DNA from: Chamaelirium japonicum
Taxonomy: Eukaryota > Streptophyta > Magnoliopsida > Liliales > Melanthiaceae
Direction: 5' to 3'
NCBI GenBank assembly: GCA_947650365.1
Contig: CANTAL010000004.1
Span: forward strand, 744,001-808,000
DNA: 64,000 nt
The position numbers were made by a program, and so were the translations under genes. Positions 51,948-62,693 of the stretch are shown one piece after another. The notes below the pieces were generated by a model. That model was not told the origin of the DNA. It made no database searches and saw only the letters and a list, made by a program, of their open reading frames with translations. The first letter of the stretch is position 1. The number at the start of each line of letters is the position of its first letter.

Positions 51948-54827
51948 TGTTGAGCGTCCATTTGGTGCGAATTATCCTTTTAGTATCATGCACATAGCGT
52001 CAGTTTCTTATGTAAAACTTTCATAATACACGTAAACTGCATGAATCTCTTTGAACCACTGTATAGTAGATTTAAATACAAACACAGTGATATATTGGTT
52101 CGCTCTCATACAGGGCATGCATGCAAAGTACAGAGCCCAATAGTCTAAATTATCATTTTTATCGATAATCATATTTGAAACTGATCAATATCATTTCATG
52201 TCTGATTTTCAGGGATTTTGTCCGGATCTCGACATGCACAATTCCAATGAAGCAAGACTACGGATTGGATAATCTCTCAATTGGTTTTGGAATAGCTGGA
52301 GGTCGTATGCCGATGACAAGAGAATCGACGGGAAATGAATGTCAAATCGGAGAAAAAGGATTCCAAATCTACATGGTGTGACTGGACGATCGAATACACG
52401 CCTGCAAATGGAATGCCGTAAGTTGACGAGCTCAGATGGTTCGACCGTTGAAACCCAAGCTCTACCCGCACTTCATTATACCCAGGCACCATGCATGAAT
52501 ACCCAGTACCTCAGCTATCCAATCCATGAATTCATTACATCCGAAGCCACAAACTCGACACGATTGCAGTCGTCCGAGTCTCTTTTGATCCCAGCCTAAC
52601 CGACGCACTCCTCATGCATGCACACACCGTCCGTCCATCTCGGTCCGACCCGATCACAACTGTCTCTTTCCATATCTCTCTTTATCTCTCAAAATCCAAT
52701 TCTAGCCATCCCTAGTTCCGTGATCAAACTCAGCCATCCCTTTTCTCTTCCCGTTATAACCATCAGAGACCAATCCATGCATGTGCATGTACAAAACCTG
52801 ATACTCCCCTTACTACCTAATCACGGCCGTCCGATCCATTAATCCAAAACCCATGCAGCCGTGCATCAGACCCGGCCTGGCATGCAACCCATCAGCTCTC
52901 CTCTCTCTTCTTCCATTTAATCCCAACCGTCCGATTGATCACAGCCCTCCATTGCACGTCCCGCCCATGCAGCCGTTCAAGCTATCTTTACTTTTTATTT
53001 TTTTCATCACAACCGTCCGTTCCACCTATCCACCCCATGCAGCGGTAGCCCATCTCTTCCCCATGTTCCTCTCACACCCAATCATAGCAGCCACTGAACT
53101 CTCTCTCTCTAAAATCTGAAGCCTTCCATAACCGCCCAGCCCACCTCTTTCCCTCACGACCCGTCTCACTCTCTAAAACCCAATCACGACCGTCCGTTCT
53201 ATCCATCCGAGACCCAAGCTGAACTTCTCTCTCTTCTGTACCCGATCTTCTCTCTCTCTAGATGCCCATCTCAACCGAACCAGCTGTAGCCCGAGCCGTT
53301 CTCTCCCTACTTTCTCTCTCTAGTCCGCCCAGCTCTCTCTCTCCTCCTATTTTCCAGCAGCCCACCGAACTTCTCTCTCTCTCGGATTCTCTTTCCGTCT
53401 CTCTGTCCTTTCTTTCCTTTCTCTCTCTACCCCGAGCCACTCTCTTCTCTCTCTAGGCTTTCTCTTTCTCAATTTATCTCTTTCCATATTTCCTCTTTCT
53501 ACTTTTTCTTTCTCCGATTTCTCTCTCTATCCTGAGACCTTAACCGCCACTCTTTCCTCTCTCTAGCTTGCCTTATCTGTACCCCAAGGTCTCACGAAAC
53601 CCTCACGCTTTATCTCTCTAAAACCGTGAACTCCATCTCATCCGAGCACATCTCTCTTACCCGGTCTCTCTCTCATCTTCTATCTATATAAGGGGAGGTT
53701 GGACGAACCTAAAGGGGGAGCCATCATCACCTACCTTGGCCATCTACCACGAGACCATCAACCCCGGACGAATCATCATCACCTACCTTGGCCGCCACAC
53801 ACGAACCCATCATCACCCATCTTCAGCACCGTACCATCTTCTTCACCACCGAACCCATTCACCACCGGCCACCCTATACCATCTTCGAATCCAAAACCCT
53901 AACACCTAGCTCCACCATTATCCCACCATCTTCCACATCCACCGGCCACCATCGTCCTTCATCCATTATCTGGGCCATCATCAGTCGTTCATCCGAGTCG
54001 TCATCATCATTCATCACCATCGAGCCTCGTCCTCGCCATCGTCAAAGCCACACCATCATCGAGCCGGATTACGAGAAGCAAAGAAGCAAAGCCGGCGGAG
54101 AAGCCAAGAAGATCGTCATCATCTGGTTCCTCTGTCCTTTTTGTTATTTGTTATTTATAAACAAACAATGATATCATATGAGATGATGTGTAGCTAAATT
54201 CCATAGCTTAGGCCAATGGGGAAGTACTAGTGTTTTATGATGTTTTGGGATTGATTATTAATTATGTTTCAATGTTTAAAAGTAGAATCTTCCGCTAACG
54301 CATGTTGATATATTCTCTAGATTTTCCATGCATTAGATATAGTGAATGCTTATCTTAGATTCATTATGATCATATGATGGGTAATGCTAAGAATCAATGT
54401 TACATGTAATAGTATGCCTAATGCTTATCTTTTTATAAGTATTCTATATATGTTTGCATCATGCCGGTTTTCATTGCTAAATCATCCGATTAGAATCTGT
54501 CCTTACGACGATCTAATTGAGTAAAATATAATGATCAACCCTCAACTATCATAGAATGCTAGGATGAACCCTGAAGCCTATGTTTTCCCCTAATCCAAGT
54601 ACCTTTCCATAATTAAATTGCTTTAGTCTTTATTAAACAATTAGGCTTTATTAATTTAATTGCTTAGTTAATCTAATCAGAATCTCAACCATTGTTCGCT
54701 AGATTAGGTTTCAATCAACCTTAGATTTATTGAGTTTCCTATCAAAGTCCATGTGGGATCGACCTCGCTCCGCTGCACTATAATCCACGATTAGTGCACT
54801 TGCGAGTACAATTAAAATATCACAACA
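51948..54827 (+). repeat. Left LTR of the nested element
   Basis: 2,880 bp. A TATA box TATATAAGG lies at 53685-53693, followed by the transcribed R/U5 part. Upstream the U3 region has very frequent CTCTCT runs (53100-53660) and at least five copies of CCGTCCG. Reading frames over 52600-54170 are low-complexity Ser/Pro/His-rich and look fortuitous. Confidence 0.92.
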
Positions 54828-54927
54828 AGTTTTTGGCGCCGTTGCCGGGGACTTTGTTTTAGGAAAACCCTTGAATCTAATTAGATTGTGTCCTTCTACT
54901 AGCTTTAGTTAGGTTTTATTAAATCAA

Positions 54928-54966
<39 letters not shown>

Positions 54967-57926
54967 TACAAAGCTCTTTTTTTTTTTTTTTCTTTGATTA
55001 TTCTATTTCTCGATCAATGTGGAATCAAGGTTATACACATATATCAACTGGGCATGAATATCCAAAAAGTATTCAAGATCCATATTATGGAACATATAAT
55101 CCAAGCTGGCAATATGGCTCACCGTACTATGACATGTATAATTCTAGTTGGCAAAATTATTATTGGAAGAATAGACCTATTACTAATGATTTTCAAGTCT
55201 CTACTACTTACGATTCTTATGAGACACTATATAAAGAGACTCTTCAGGAAACTCTTGAAAAATACATACAAACCAATCAAAATATTTTGCAAAATTTGAA
55301 AGAAGTGACTCATATGCAACAAAATACTAAACAACGTCTCATTAGAATTCAATCATATCTTAATGATAGAGAGAATGATGCCTTTACATCATAATTTGAA
55401 TTGAACCCCATGAATGATGGTGATGAAGTTAATAGAGAGAACATAACTGACATCCCCATAGAAGACGAGTTTACTAAATCTGAATTCTCTGATTCCTTGG
55501 AAGCCTGTCTAACAAATACCAATGATATTATCGAGGATGTGATTGTTGAAGAAACCAATATTCTCTCATTCAATGTGGGCATTAATAATGATGTGTTTAT
55601 TGAAGAAATCAATTCTCACCCATTAAGTCATAAAGTTAATAATGATGTGATTATCCTCCCAACTAATATTAAAAAATCAAATTCTGCCTTACAAATTCTG
55701 TCGTCTGAGTTAGAGCATACATATTTGGGCCACGAAGAGAGATCTTCCATAATAATTTTTACTGACTTCAATATGGATCATGATACTATATTAATGGATA
55801 AATCAAAAGGATTTTTAGAATCGAATTTAGATGATATTAATGGAACTTACACAATTCAATTTGAAGATAATATAAAATCATCAAATGAGAAACAATGTAT
55901 ATTGAACCCTAATTCAAAATATATAGTTATAAAAGAAACGAGCTCAAGGTATACTTTGGGATATAAGTTTTCAATGGACAACTACTCTCTTTTCTTTCTA
56001 AAAATTCCAAAAGATCGATCATGTCGATCTATTAGGATTTAATAAATTAATCTATTAAAAAATAATATCCTCTCCTGTACTATAATAGTTAGATTAGTTT
56101 TAATTTTTTCATCATCTACTTATCTTAATTAGTTTCTATGTCCTTGTTTTGTTTTATGTCTTTGTGTCACTAACTTTTGACAGGAAATAATGATGCAAAA
56201 CACTCGAGGTACTATCCACCCTTATAACTTCGTACTTGCATTTCAAAAATAACTGTCACTCCAACCGATATCATAAATTGTTATTATTTCATTCATGAGC
56301 ATGTTTATTTCATACATTGAGGACAATGTTTAATCTAAGTTTGGGGGTGTGTGTACTTTTGTGTGGTGTACTTTTTACAAAAAAAAAAAAAAAAATCTTA
56401 TTGCATCTAGTTTCTACAAAATTGGTAGTTTCAGTGTTAATTAGATAATAATAATAAATTATTTATTGCATCAACTTACGCTGTAGTGGGACAGCTCGGC
56501 ACATACGTCTCAGCGTATGTGTGTCCCCTACCAAAACTGCAGTGTTCGTATAGAAATTTTTAGGATTTTGCATATGCATGTTTTTCTTTTTTTTGTGTTA
56601 GTGTCTTTTCGTGGCATTTTTATTGTCTTTTCTTTTCTTTTAAAAAAAAAAATTAATAATAATAATTTTACCTTTATTTCAGGTTTTGTAGTCTAATTCT
56701 ATTGTACTCGAGTAGAACCACAAGGCACTTGATAATCTAGGTATAAAGTCCAAGGATTAGCTAGAACAAGTATGTCTAATATAGTTCTGACCCTTAGTAA
56801 CCTTTTAGAGATTATCAAAACAAACTGGACTCTACCTTTCACTTCACATCTGGCTTACACCTCTAGGGTCTAGATTCAAAGCTTTCATATCGGCTTAATA
56901 GTCAACTAGAGTCTTGATGAACCATGCGGATCTGGTTCACTTGGTAAAAAAAAAAAAAGTACTACTATAGATCACCAGTGAATTCTAAGGTATAGCGGAA
57001 AGGGCTACCTATCAGCATGGTCTAGGACCTAATTATGTAAAAGTCTTAACTTGTATGCCCTAGTATGAGTGAAGCCTGGTCGATAGGGTTATGAGAATGA
57101 TCCTATGGATGCAGAGTGAATCAAATATAAAGGCAACATGAGGATGGCTACCTAACTCATGAGAGCGTTGGCAGCGTGTCATGGGCATAGAGTGCAGCTG
57201 GCATGGTACAAGTTAGGAAGGGATATATAATTAGATCCAGGAAAAAAAAATGAGACCAAAGAAAAAAAAAAAGAAAAAAAAAATAGGGTGAAAGCCGTCG
57301 CTATAAATAATGTGGGGAAACTGGAATATCACATATAAAGCCGTAAGGTATTAAGGTAAAAATCCACAACTCTCACTAGCCTGTCTAGATTAGCTGGTTT
57401 TGACTCAGGTTCTAAGGTCGACTTTGACCATTCTAGGAGACTTTTAGAATGATATGAATGTAGAGAACCAAACCCCCAGTTGTGTTTAGCCCAGACAGCA
57501 CCGTACACTCGAGCATAGTTGACCTTGATTTTTTCTAACAGGAAATTAATAGTTAGAACCTAAAATGCCTACTTCGAAAGCCGAAGCTTGGACTGACTAC
57601 CTTGAAAGTCTTGTGCCTTAGAAATTCTATTTTTGAGTACTTTTTAATTATTCTGCAAAACCGATTTTTTCTTATTTTTTATTTTTTATTTTCTATTTCA
57701 AACAAACAAAAAAAAAGTTTTGAATTTTGTGGGTAGATTCACTGCAAACCCTCACGAGACAAAACTCGTCTACTAGGGTGACCTAGGGGTTTAACGGCTT
57801 GTTGCACGTGCTAAGTGCAATCACGATTCCTGTGAAAGTGAGTTAAATTATTTTTATTATTTTATTATTTTCTTAGTTTATTTTGTATGCTTTCTCGAGG
57901 ACGAGAAAGATTTAAGTTTGGGGGTG
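54828..57926 (+). other. Interior of the nested LTR element with short frames
   Basis: Primer site at the left edge, then an AT-rich interior. Two open frames (55017-55394, 125 codons, Tyr/Asn/Gln-rich; 55401-56042, 213 codons, Asp/Glu/Ile-rich) have no domain that I recognise; they could be gag-derived remnants or a family-specific protein. A (TA)n run lies at about 54930-54962 and A/T homopolymers at about 54970, 56380, 56640 and 57245-57290. The rest, to the purine tract at 57914-57926, is non-coding. Two copies of the AAGTTTGGGGGTGTGT motif occur (about 56338 and 57914). Confidence 0.6.
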
Positions 57927-60800
57927 TGTTGAGCGTCCATTTGGTGCAAATTATCCTTTTAGTATCATGCACATAGCGTCAGTTTCTTACGTAAAACTTT
58001 CATAATACACGTAAACTGCATGAATCTCTTTGAACCACTGTATAGTAGATTTAAATACAAACACAGTGATATATTGGTTCGCTCTCATACAAGGCATGCA
58101 TGCAAAGTACAGAGCCCAATAGTCTAAATTATCATTTTTATCGATAATCATATTTGAAACTGATCAATGTCATTTCATGTCTGATTTTCAGGGATTTTGT
58201 CCGGATCTCGACATGCACAATTCCAATGAAGCAAGACTACGGATTGGATAATCTCTCAATTGGTTTTGGAATAGCTGGAGGTCGTATGCCGATGACAAGA
58301 GAATCAACGGGAAATGAATGTCAAATCGGAGAAAAAGGATTCCAAATCTACATGGTGTGACTGGACGATCGAATACACGCCTGCAAATGGAATGCCGTAA
58401 GTTGACGAGCTCAGATGGTTCGACCGTTGAAACCCAAGCTCGACCCGCACTTCATTACACCTAGGCACCATGCATGAATACCCAGTACCTTAGCCATCCA
58501 ATCCATGCATTCATTACATCCGAAGCCACAAACTCGACACGATTGCAGCCGTCCGAGTCTCTTTTGATCCCAGCCTAACCGACGCACTCTTCATGCATGC
58601 ACGCACCGTCCGTCCATCTCGGTCCGACCCGATCACAACTGTCTCTTTCCATATCTCTCTTTATCTCTCAAAATCCAATTCTAGCCGTCCCTAGTTCCGT
58701 GATCAAACTCAGCCATCCCTTTTCTCTTCCCGTTATAACCATCAGAGACCAATCCATGCATGTACATGTACAAAACCTGATACTCCCCTTACTACCTAAT
58801 CACGGCCGTCCGATCCATTAATCCAAAACCCATGCAGCCGTGCATCAGACCCGGCCTGGCATGCAACCCATCAGCTCTCCTCTCTCTTCTTCCATTTAAT
58901 CCCAGTCGTCCGATTGATCACAGCCCTCCATTGCACGTCCCGCCCATGCAGCCGTTCAAGCTATCTTTACTTTTTATTTTTTTCATCACAACCGTCCGTT
59001 CCACCTATCCATCCCATGCAGCGGTAGCCCATCTCTTCCCCACGTTCCTCTCACACCCAATCATAGCAGCTACCGAACTCTCTCTCTCTCTAAAATCTGA
59101 AGCCTTCCATAACCGCCCAGCCCACCTCTTTCCCTCACGACCCATCTCTCTCTCTAAAACCCAATCACGACCGTCCGTTCTATCCATCCGAGACCCGAGC
59201 CGAACTTCTCTCTCTTCTGTACCCGATCTTCTCTCTCTCTAGATGCCCATCTCAACCGAACCAGCTGTAGCCCGAGCCGTTCTCTCCCTACTTTCTCTCT
59301 CTAGTCCGCCCAGCTCTCTCTCTCTCCTCCTATTTTCCAGCAGCCCACCGAACTTCTCTCTCTCGGATTCTCTTTCCGTCTCTCTGTCCTTTCTTTCCTT
59401 TCTCTCTCTACCCCGAGCCACTCTCTTCTCTCTCTAGGCTTTCTCTTTCTCAATTTATCTCTTTCCATATTTCCTCTTTCTACTTTTTCTCTCTCCGATT
59501 TCTCTCTCTATCCTGAGACCTTAATCGCCACTCTTTCCTCTCTCTAGCTTGCCTTATCTGCACCCCAAGGTCTCACGAAACCCTCACGCTTTATCTCTCT
59601 AAAACCGTGAACTCCATCTCATCCGAGCACATCTCTCTTACCCGGTCTCTCTCTCATCTTCTATCTATATAAGGGGAGGTTGGACGAACCTAAAGGGGGA
59701 GCCATTATCACCTACCTTGGCCATCTACCACGAGACCATCAACCCCGGACATCACCTACCTTGGCCGCCACACATGAACCCAACATCACCCATCTTCAGC
59801 ACCGTACCATCTTCTTCACCACCGAACCCATTCACCACCGGCCACCCTATACCATCTTCGAATCCAAAACCCTAACACCTAGCTCCACCATTATCCCACC
59901 ATCTTCCACATCCACCGGCCACCATCGTCCTTCATCCATTATCTGGGCCATCATCAGTCGTTCATCCGAGCCGTCATCATCATTCATCACCATCGAGCCT
60001 CGTCCTCGCCATCGTCAAAGCCACACCATCATCGAGCCGGATTACGAGAAGCAAAGAAGCAAAGCCGGGGGAGAAGCCAAGAAGATCGTCATCATCTGGT
60101 TGCTCTGTCCTTTTTGTTATTTGTTATTTATAAACAAACAATGATATCATATGAGATGATGTGTAGCTAAATTCCATAGCTTAGGCCAATGGGGAAGTAC
60201 TAGTGTTTTATGATGTTTTGGGATTGATTATTAATTATGTTTCAATGTTTAAAAGTAGAATCTTCCGCTAACGCATGTTGATATATTCTCTAGATTTTCC
60301 ATGCATTAGATATAGTGAATGCTTATCTTAGATTCATTATGATCATATGATGGGTAATGCTAAGAATCAATGTTACATGTAATAGTATGCCTAATGCTTA
60401 TCTTTTTATAAGTATTCTATATATGTTTGCATCATGCCGGTTTTCATTGCTAAATCATCCGATTAGAATCTGTCCTTACGACGATCTAATTGAGTAAAAT
60501 ATAATGATCAACCCTCAACTATCATAGAATGCTAGGATGAACCCTGAAGCCTATGTTTTCCCCTAATCCAAGTACCTTTCCATAATTAAATTGCTTTAGT
60601 CTTTATTAAACAATTAGGCTTTATTAATTTAATTGCTTAGTTAATCTAATCAGAATCTCAACCATTGTTCGCTAGATTAGGTTTCAATCAACCTTAGATT
60701 TATTGAGTTTCCTATCAAAGTCCCTGTGGGATCGACCTCGCTCCGCTGCACTATAATCCACGATTCGTGCACTTGCGAGTACAATTAAAATATCACAACA
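57927..60800 (+). repeat. Right LTR of the nested element
   Basis: 2,874 bp, nearly identical to the left LTR over its whole length, with the same TATA box (59666-59674) and CCGTCCG motifs. Small indels in the CT-rich part account for the 6-bp length difference. Confidence 0.92.
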
Positions 60801-62010
60801 ATGACATCAAAGGAACCAAGCTCGTTCACATAGCCAAACAATTTCAGCATATGATCCCGAACTAAAGTCCCCTCTGCCATCTTCATGGACACCAATTTCT
60901 TGATGGTCAGGTAACGAGTTACCCGACTATGACCCTCGAACATTTCCTTTAGGTAGAGCATCATGTCTGAAGCAAAGGCCATGTCTTCGACTTGCTTCTG
61001 AAGGACGGTCTGCAAGGATGCCACTATGTAGCACTTGCACATCTCATCAGCATCTAGCCAGTCTTTCCATTCCTTTAACTGGGCCTCAGTTGCATCTGGT
61101 CCCGGCATGGCCGATTGAGGGGTACTTAGGGCAATTGTGTGTTTGCCAACCCTTAGGACGAGCATCAGGTTACACTTCCAGTCCTCGTAGTTTGGTCCCG
61201 TAAGTTTGTTATCATTAAGTATGGAGGCAAGGGGGTCGAGCTTGGTCATGATTTCTATAAATAATGGTTTAAAGCAATAGTTAGGGTCTACTACAATCTA
61301 TTTCATGGAATTTATAAATAGATAATGTCCACTCTAGCTGTTATGTCTTTACCACCTCAAGTGGAGACATTTAGGAATTTTAATTCCCTGGGCTAGAGCA
61401 CTGAGACTATCGGCCCTGAATTGGAGACAGCATCTTGGTGAGAGCATGCAACCACTTCTGCCAACGGGGTTTTTACGACCCAGTCTTCATCAGAATTACC
61501 CATGGTAAACTTAAAGACCTCCCAGTCTCCTTTTGGCCAGCTTTATGTGACCCGCGTGTGCAGCAACAGTGGCTTCACACAAGCTTTCGGATGCTTCCCA
61601 CAAATCTAGGTGGTGTCGGCAGGGGGGTTCATAGGCTCCCGCGGTGCAGGAAAAAAACTGTCACCCACTGCCACCGGCATCCTCCATGTCCCGAAGGAAA
61701 CCACTAGGCGAACCAGCATGGAATGAAACACAGCTCTCATCCGGTGGGAATATCGAACTGCGTACCTCCCACCCAGACCCTTAGCCGGTTGATTGTGGAG
61801 GCCAGGGGCTCCCCTTTGGAGGGAACCTCTTACACATCCCTTCTTTATGAGGTTTTATGCATATCTAGAATGGTCACGACCTCCTAGACATAGACCCTGG
61901 TCTACCGTGCTCCCACTAGGATTACAAACCCTCCCGCAAAGCATTAGTATCCTCGGAAAATATCATAGTCCCTACCTTGAATACTTAGCTTTCGCCTTTC
62001 TTACAAGGAT

Positions 62011-62693
62011 TGTGGGTGCAAATTTTGGTGAAGAAATCTGCAAACAGCAGGACCCACCAGCCCTGCCTGGTGGGCCCACGAAGACAATAGCGGGACCCAC
62101 CGGCCCTGCCTGGTGGGCCCACGAAGACTACCGCGGGACCCACTGGCCCGGCCGGATGGGCCCAAAAGCCTGTAGAATCCCCGAGGAGACGACAGTGGGG
62201 CCCACCAGCTTTACCTGGAGGATCCCCAGATACGACAGCAGAAACCGCCATTCGCCACCAGAGAATCCTATAAATAGCAGACCCTTCGAATGTAAATGGA
62301 TCCGAAATCTGATTTCCAGTTCTGAGATCTGATTTTCAGAACCCAGAGCTCTGGAATTTCTCAGCTTTCCATCTTCATCCACTCTTTGATCTTCTTCTTT
62401 CTTTCGAGGAGATCAGAGAGGTTTTAGTGATACCCGGCCTGTTGAGATCACTTCAGAACAAAGTGTTAGTGAATTAGGGTTGCTCCCTATAGCACGGAGA
62501 CGTAGGCTTCGGCTGAACTCCGAGATTACACCTCTCGTGTCAAAGCTCTTTCTCTCTCTCTCTCTCTCTCTCTCTGTTTGCATATCGAAAACAGCGACTT
62601 CAATCAACAGATCGAACAACGATCTCTTCTACTCAATTCTCAATTGACTGGTGAGGCGAAGTCTTCGGGTCGGCACGAAGATTTTCCCCCACA
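62011..62693 (+). mobile_element. Lone LTR at a rearrangement breakpoint
   Basis: 683 bp with TGTGGGTGCA...CCCCCACA ends and a TATA box (CTATAAATAG near 62269). It has a CT microsatellite (62548-62575) and, in its U3 part, 43-bp tandem repeats rich in GGGCCCAC (62048-62090, 62091-62133 and a diverged third copy). No primer site follows and no purine tract precedes, so it behaves as a solo LTR. Its flanks (AGGAT on the left, GCTAA on the right) do not match, and they belong to different sequences: the Copia leader and the 181-bp satellite. The family is not identified. Confidence 0.7.

Larger units (their letters stand above)
51948..60800 (+). mobile_element. Young non-autonomous LTR retrotransposon nested in Copia copy 2
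   Basis: Flanked by a 5-bp target duplication ATGAC (51943-51947 and 60801-60805). It has two long LTRs, 51948-54827 and 57927-60800, both with TGTTGAGCGTCC...CACAACA ends. Between them are a primer site TGGCGCCGTTGCCGGGGA (54834-54851, complementary to Asp tRNA, as in Athila/Tat-type Gypsy elements) and the purine tract AAGTTTGGGGGTG just before the right LTR. The 3.1-kb interior has no recognisable protease, RT or integrase, so it would depend on a partner. The structure looks whole apart from that. The first 250 bases of the two LTRs differ at about four sites by eye, so insertion is recent, probably within about a million years at usual plant rates. Confidence 0.9.
48434..62010 (-). mobile_element. 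Copia LTR retrotransposon copy 2, fossil with a nested LTR element
   Basis: A second, closely related copy in the same orientation. RNase H and the end of pol lie at about 48434-48650, and reverse transcriptase at about 48649-49900. Integrase, protease and the zinc knuckle lie at about 49900-51710. Part of gag lies at 51738-51947, and the rest of gag plus leader at 60806-62010. Recognisable signatures include the protease DSG, the integrase HTDVCGPIS region and the RT stretch KWVYKRKRDPDG. The 8.85-kb LTR element 51948-60800 sits within gag. The right end is cut off in the leader at 62010, with no 5' LTR. It is broken: interrupted, truncated, and with a few further lesions. The same family as copy 1 is evident from near-identical sequence over the shared regions. 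Confidence 0.87.

Noticed and set aside
53262-54171. Ser/Pro/His-rich frames in the long LTRs (also 59243-60144) as genes
   Set aside because: Low-complexity translation of CT-rich and CAT/CAC-rich LTR DNA; present in both LTRs as part of the repeat.
62011-62693. Ordinary solo LTR inserted with a target duplication
   Set aside because: The flanking 5 bases differ and the two sides belong to different sequences, so a simple insertion does not fit.
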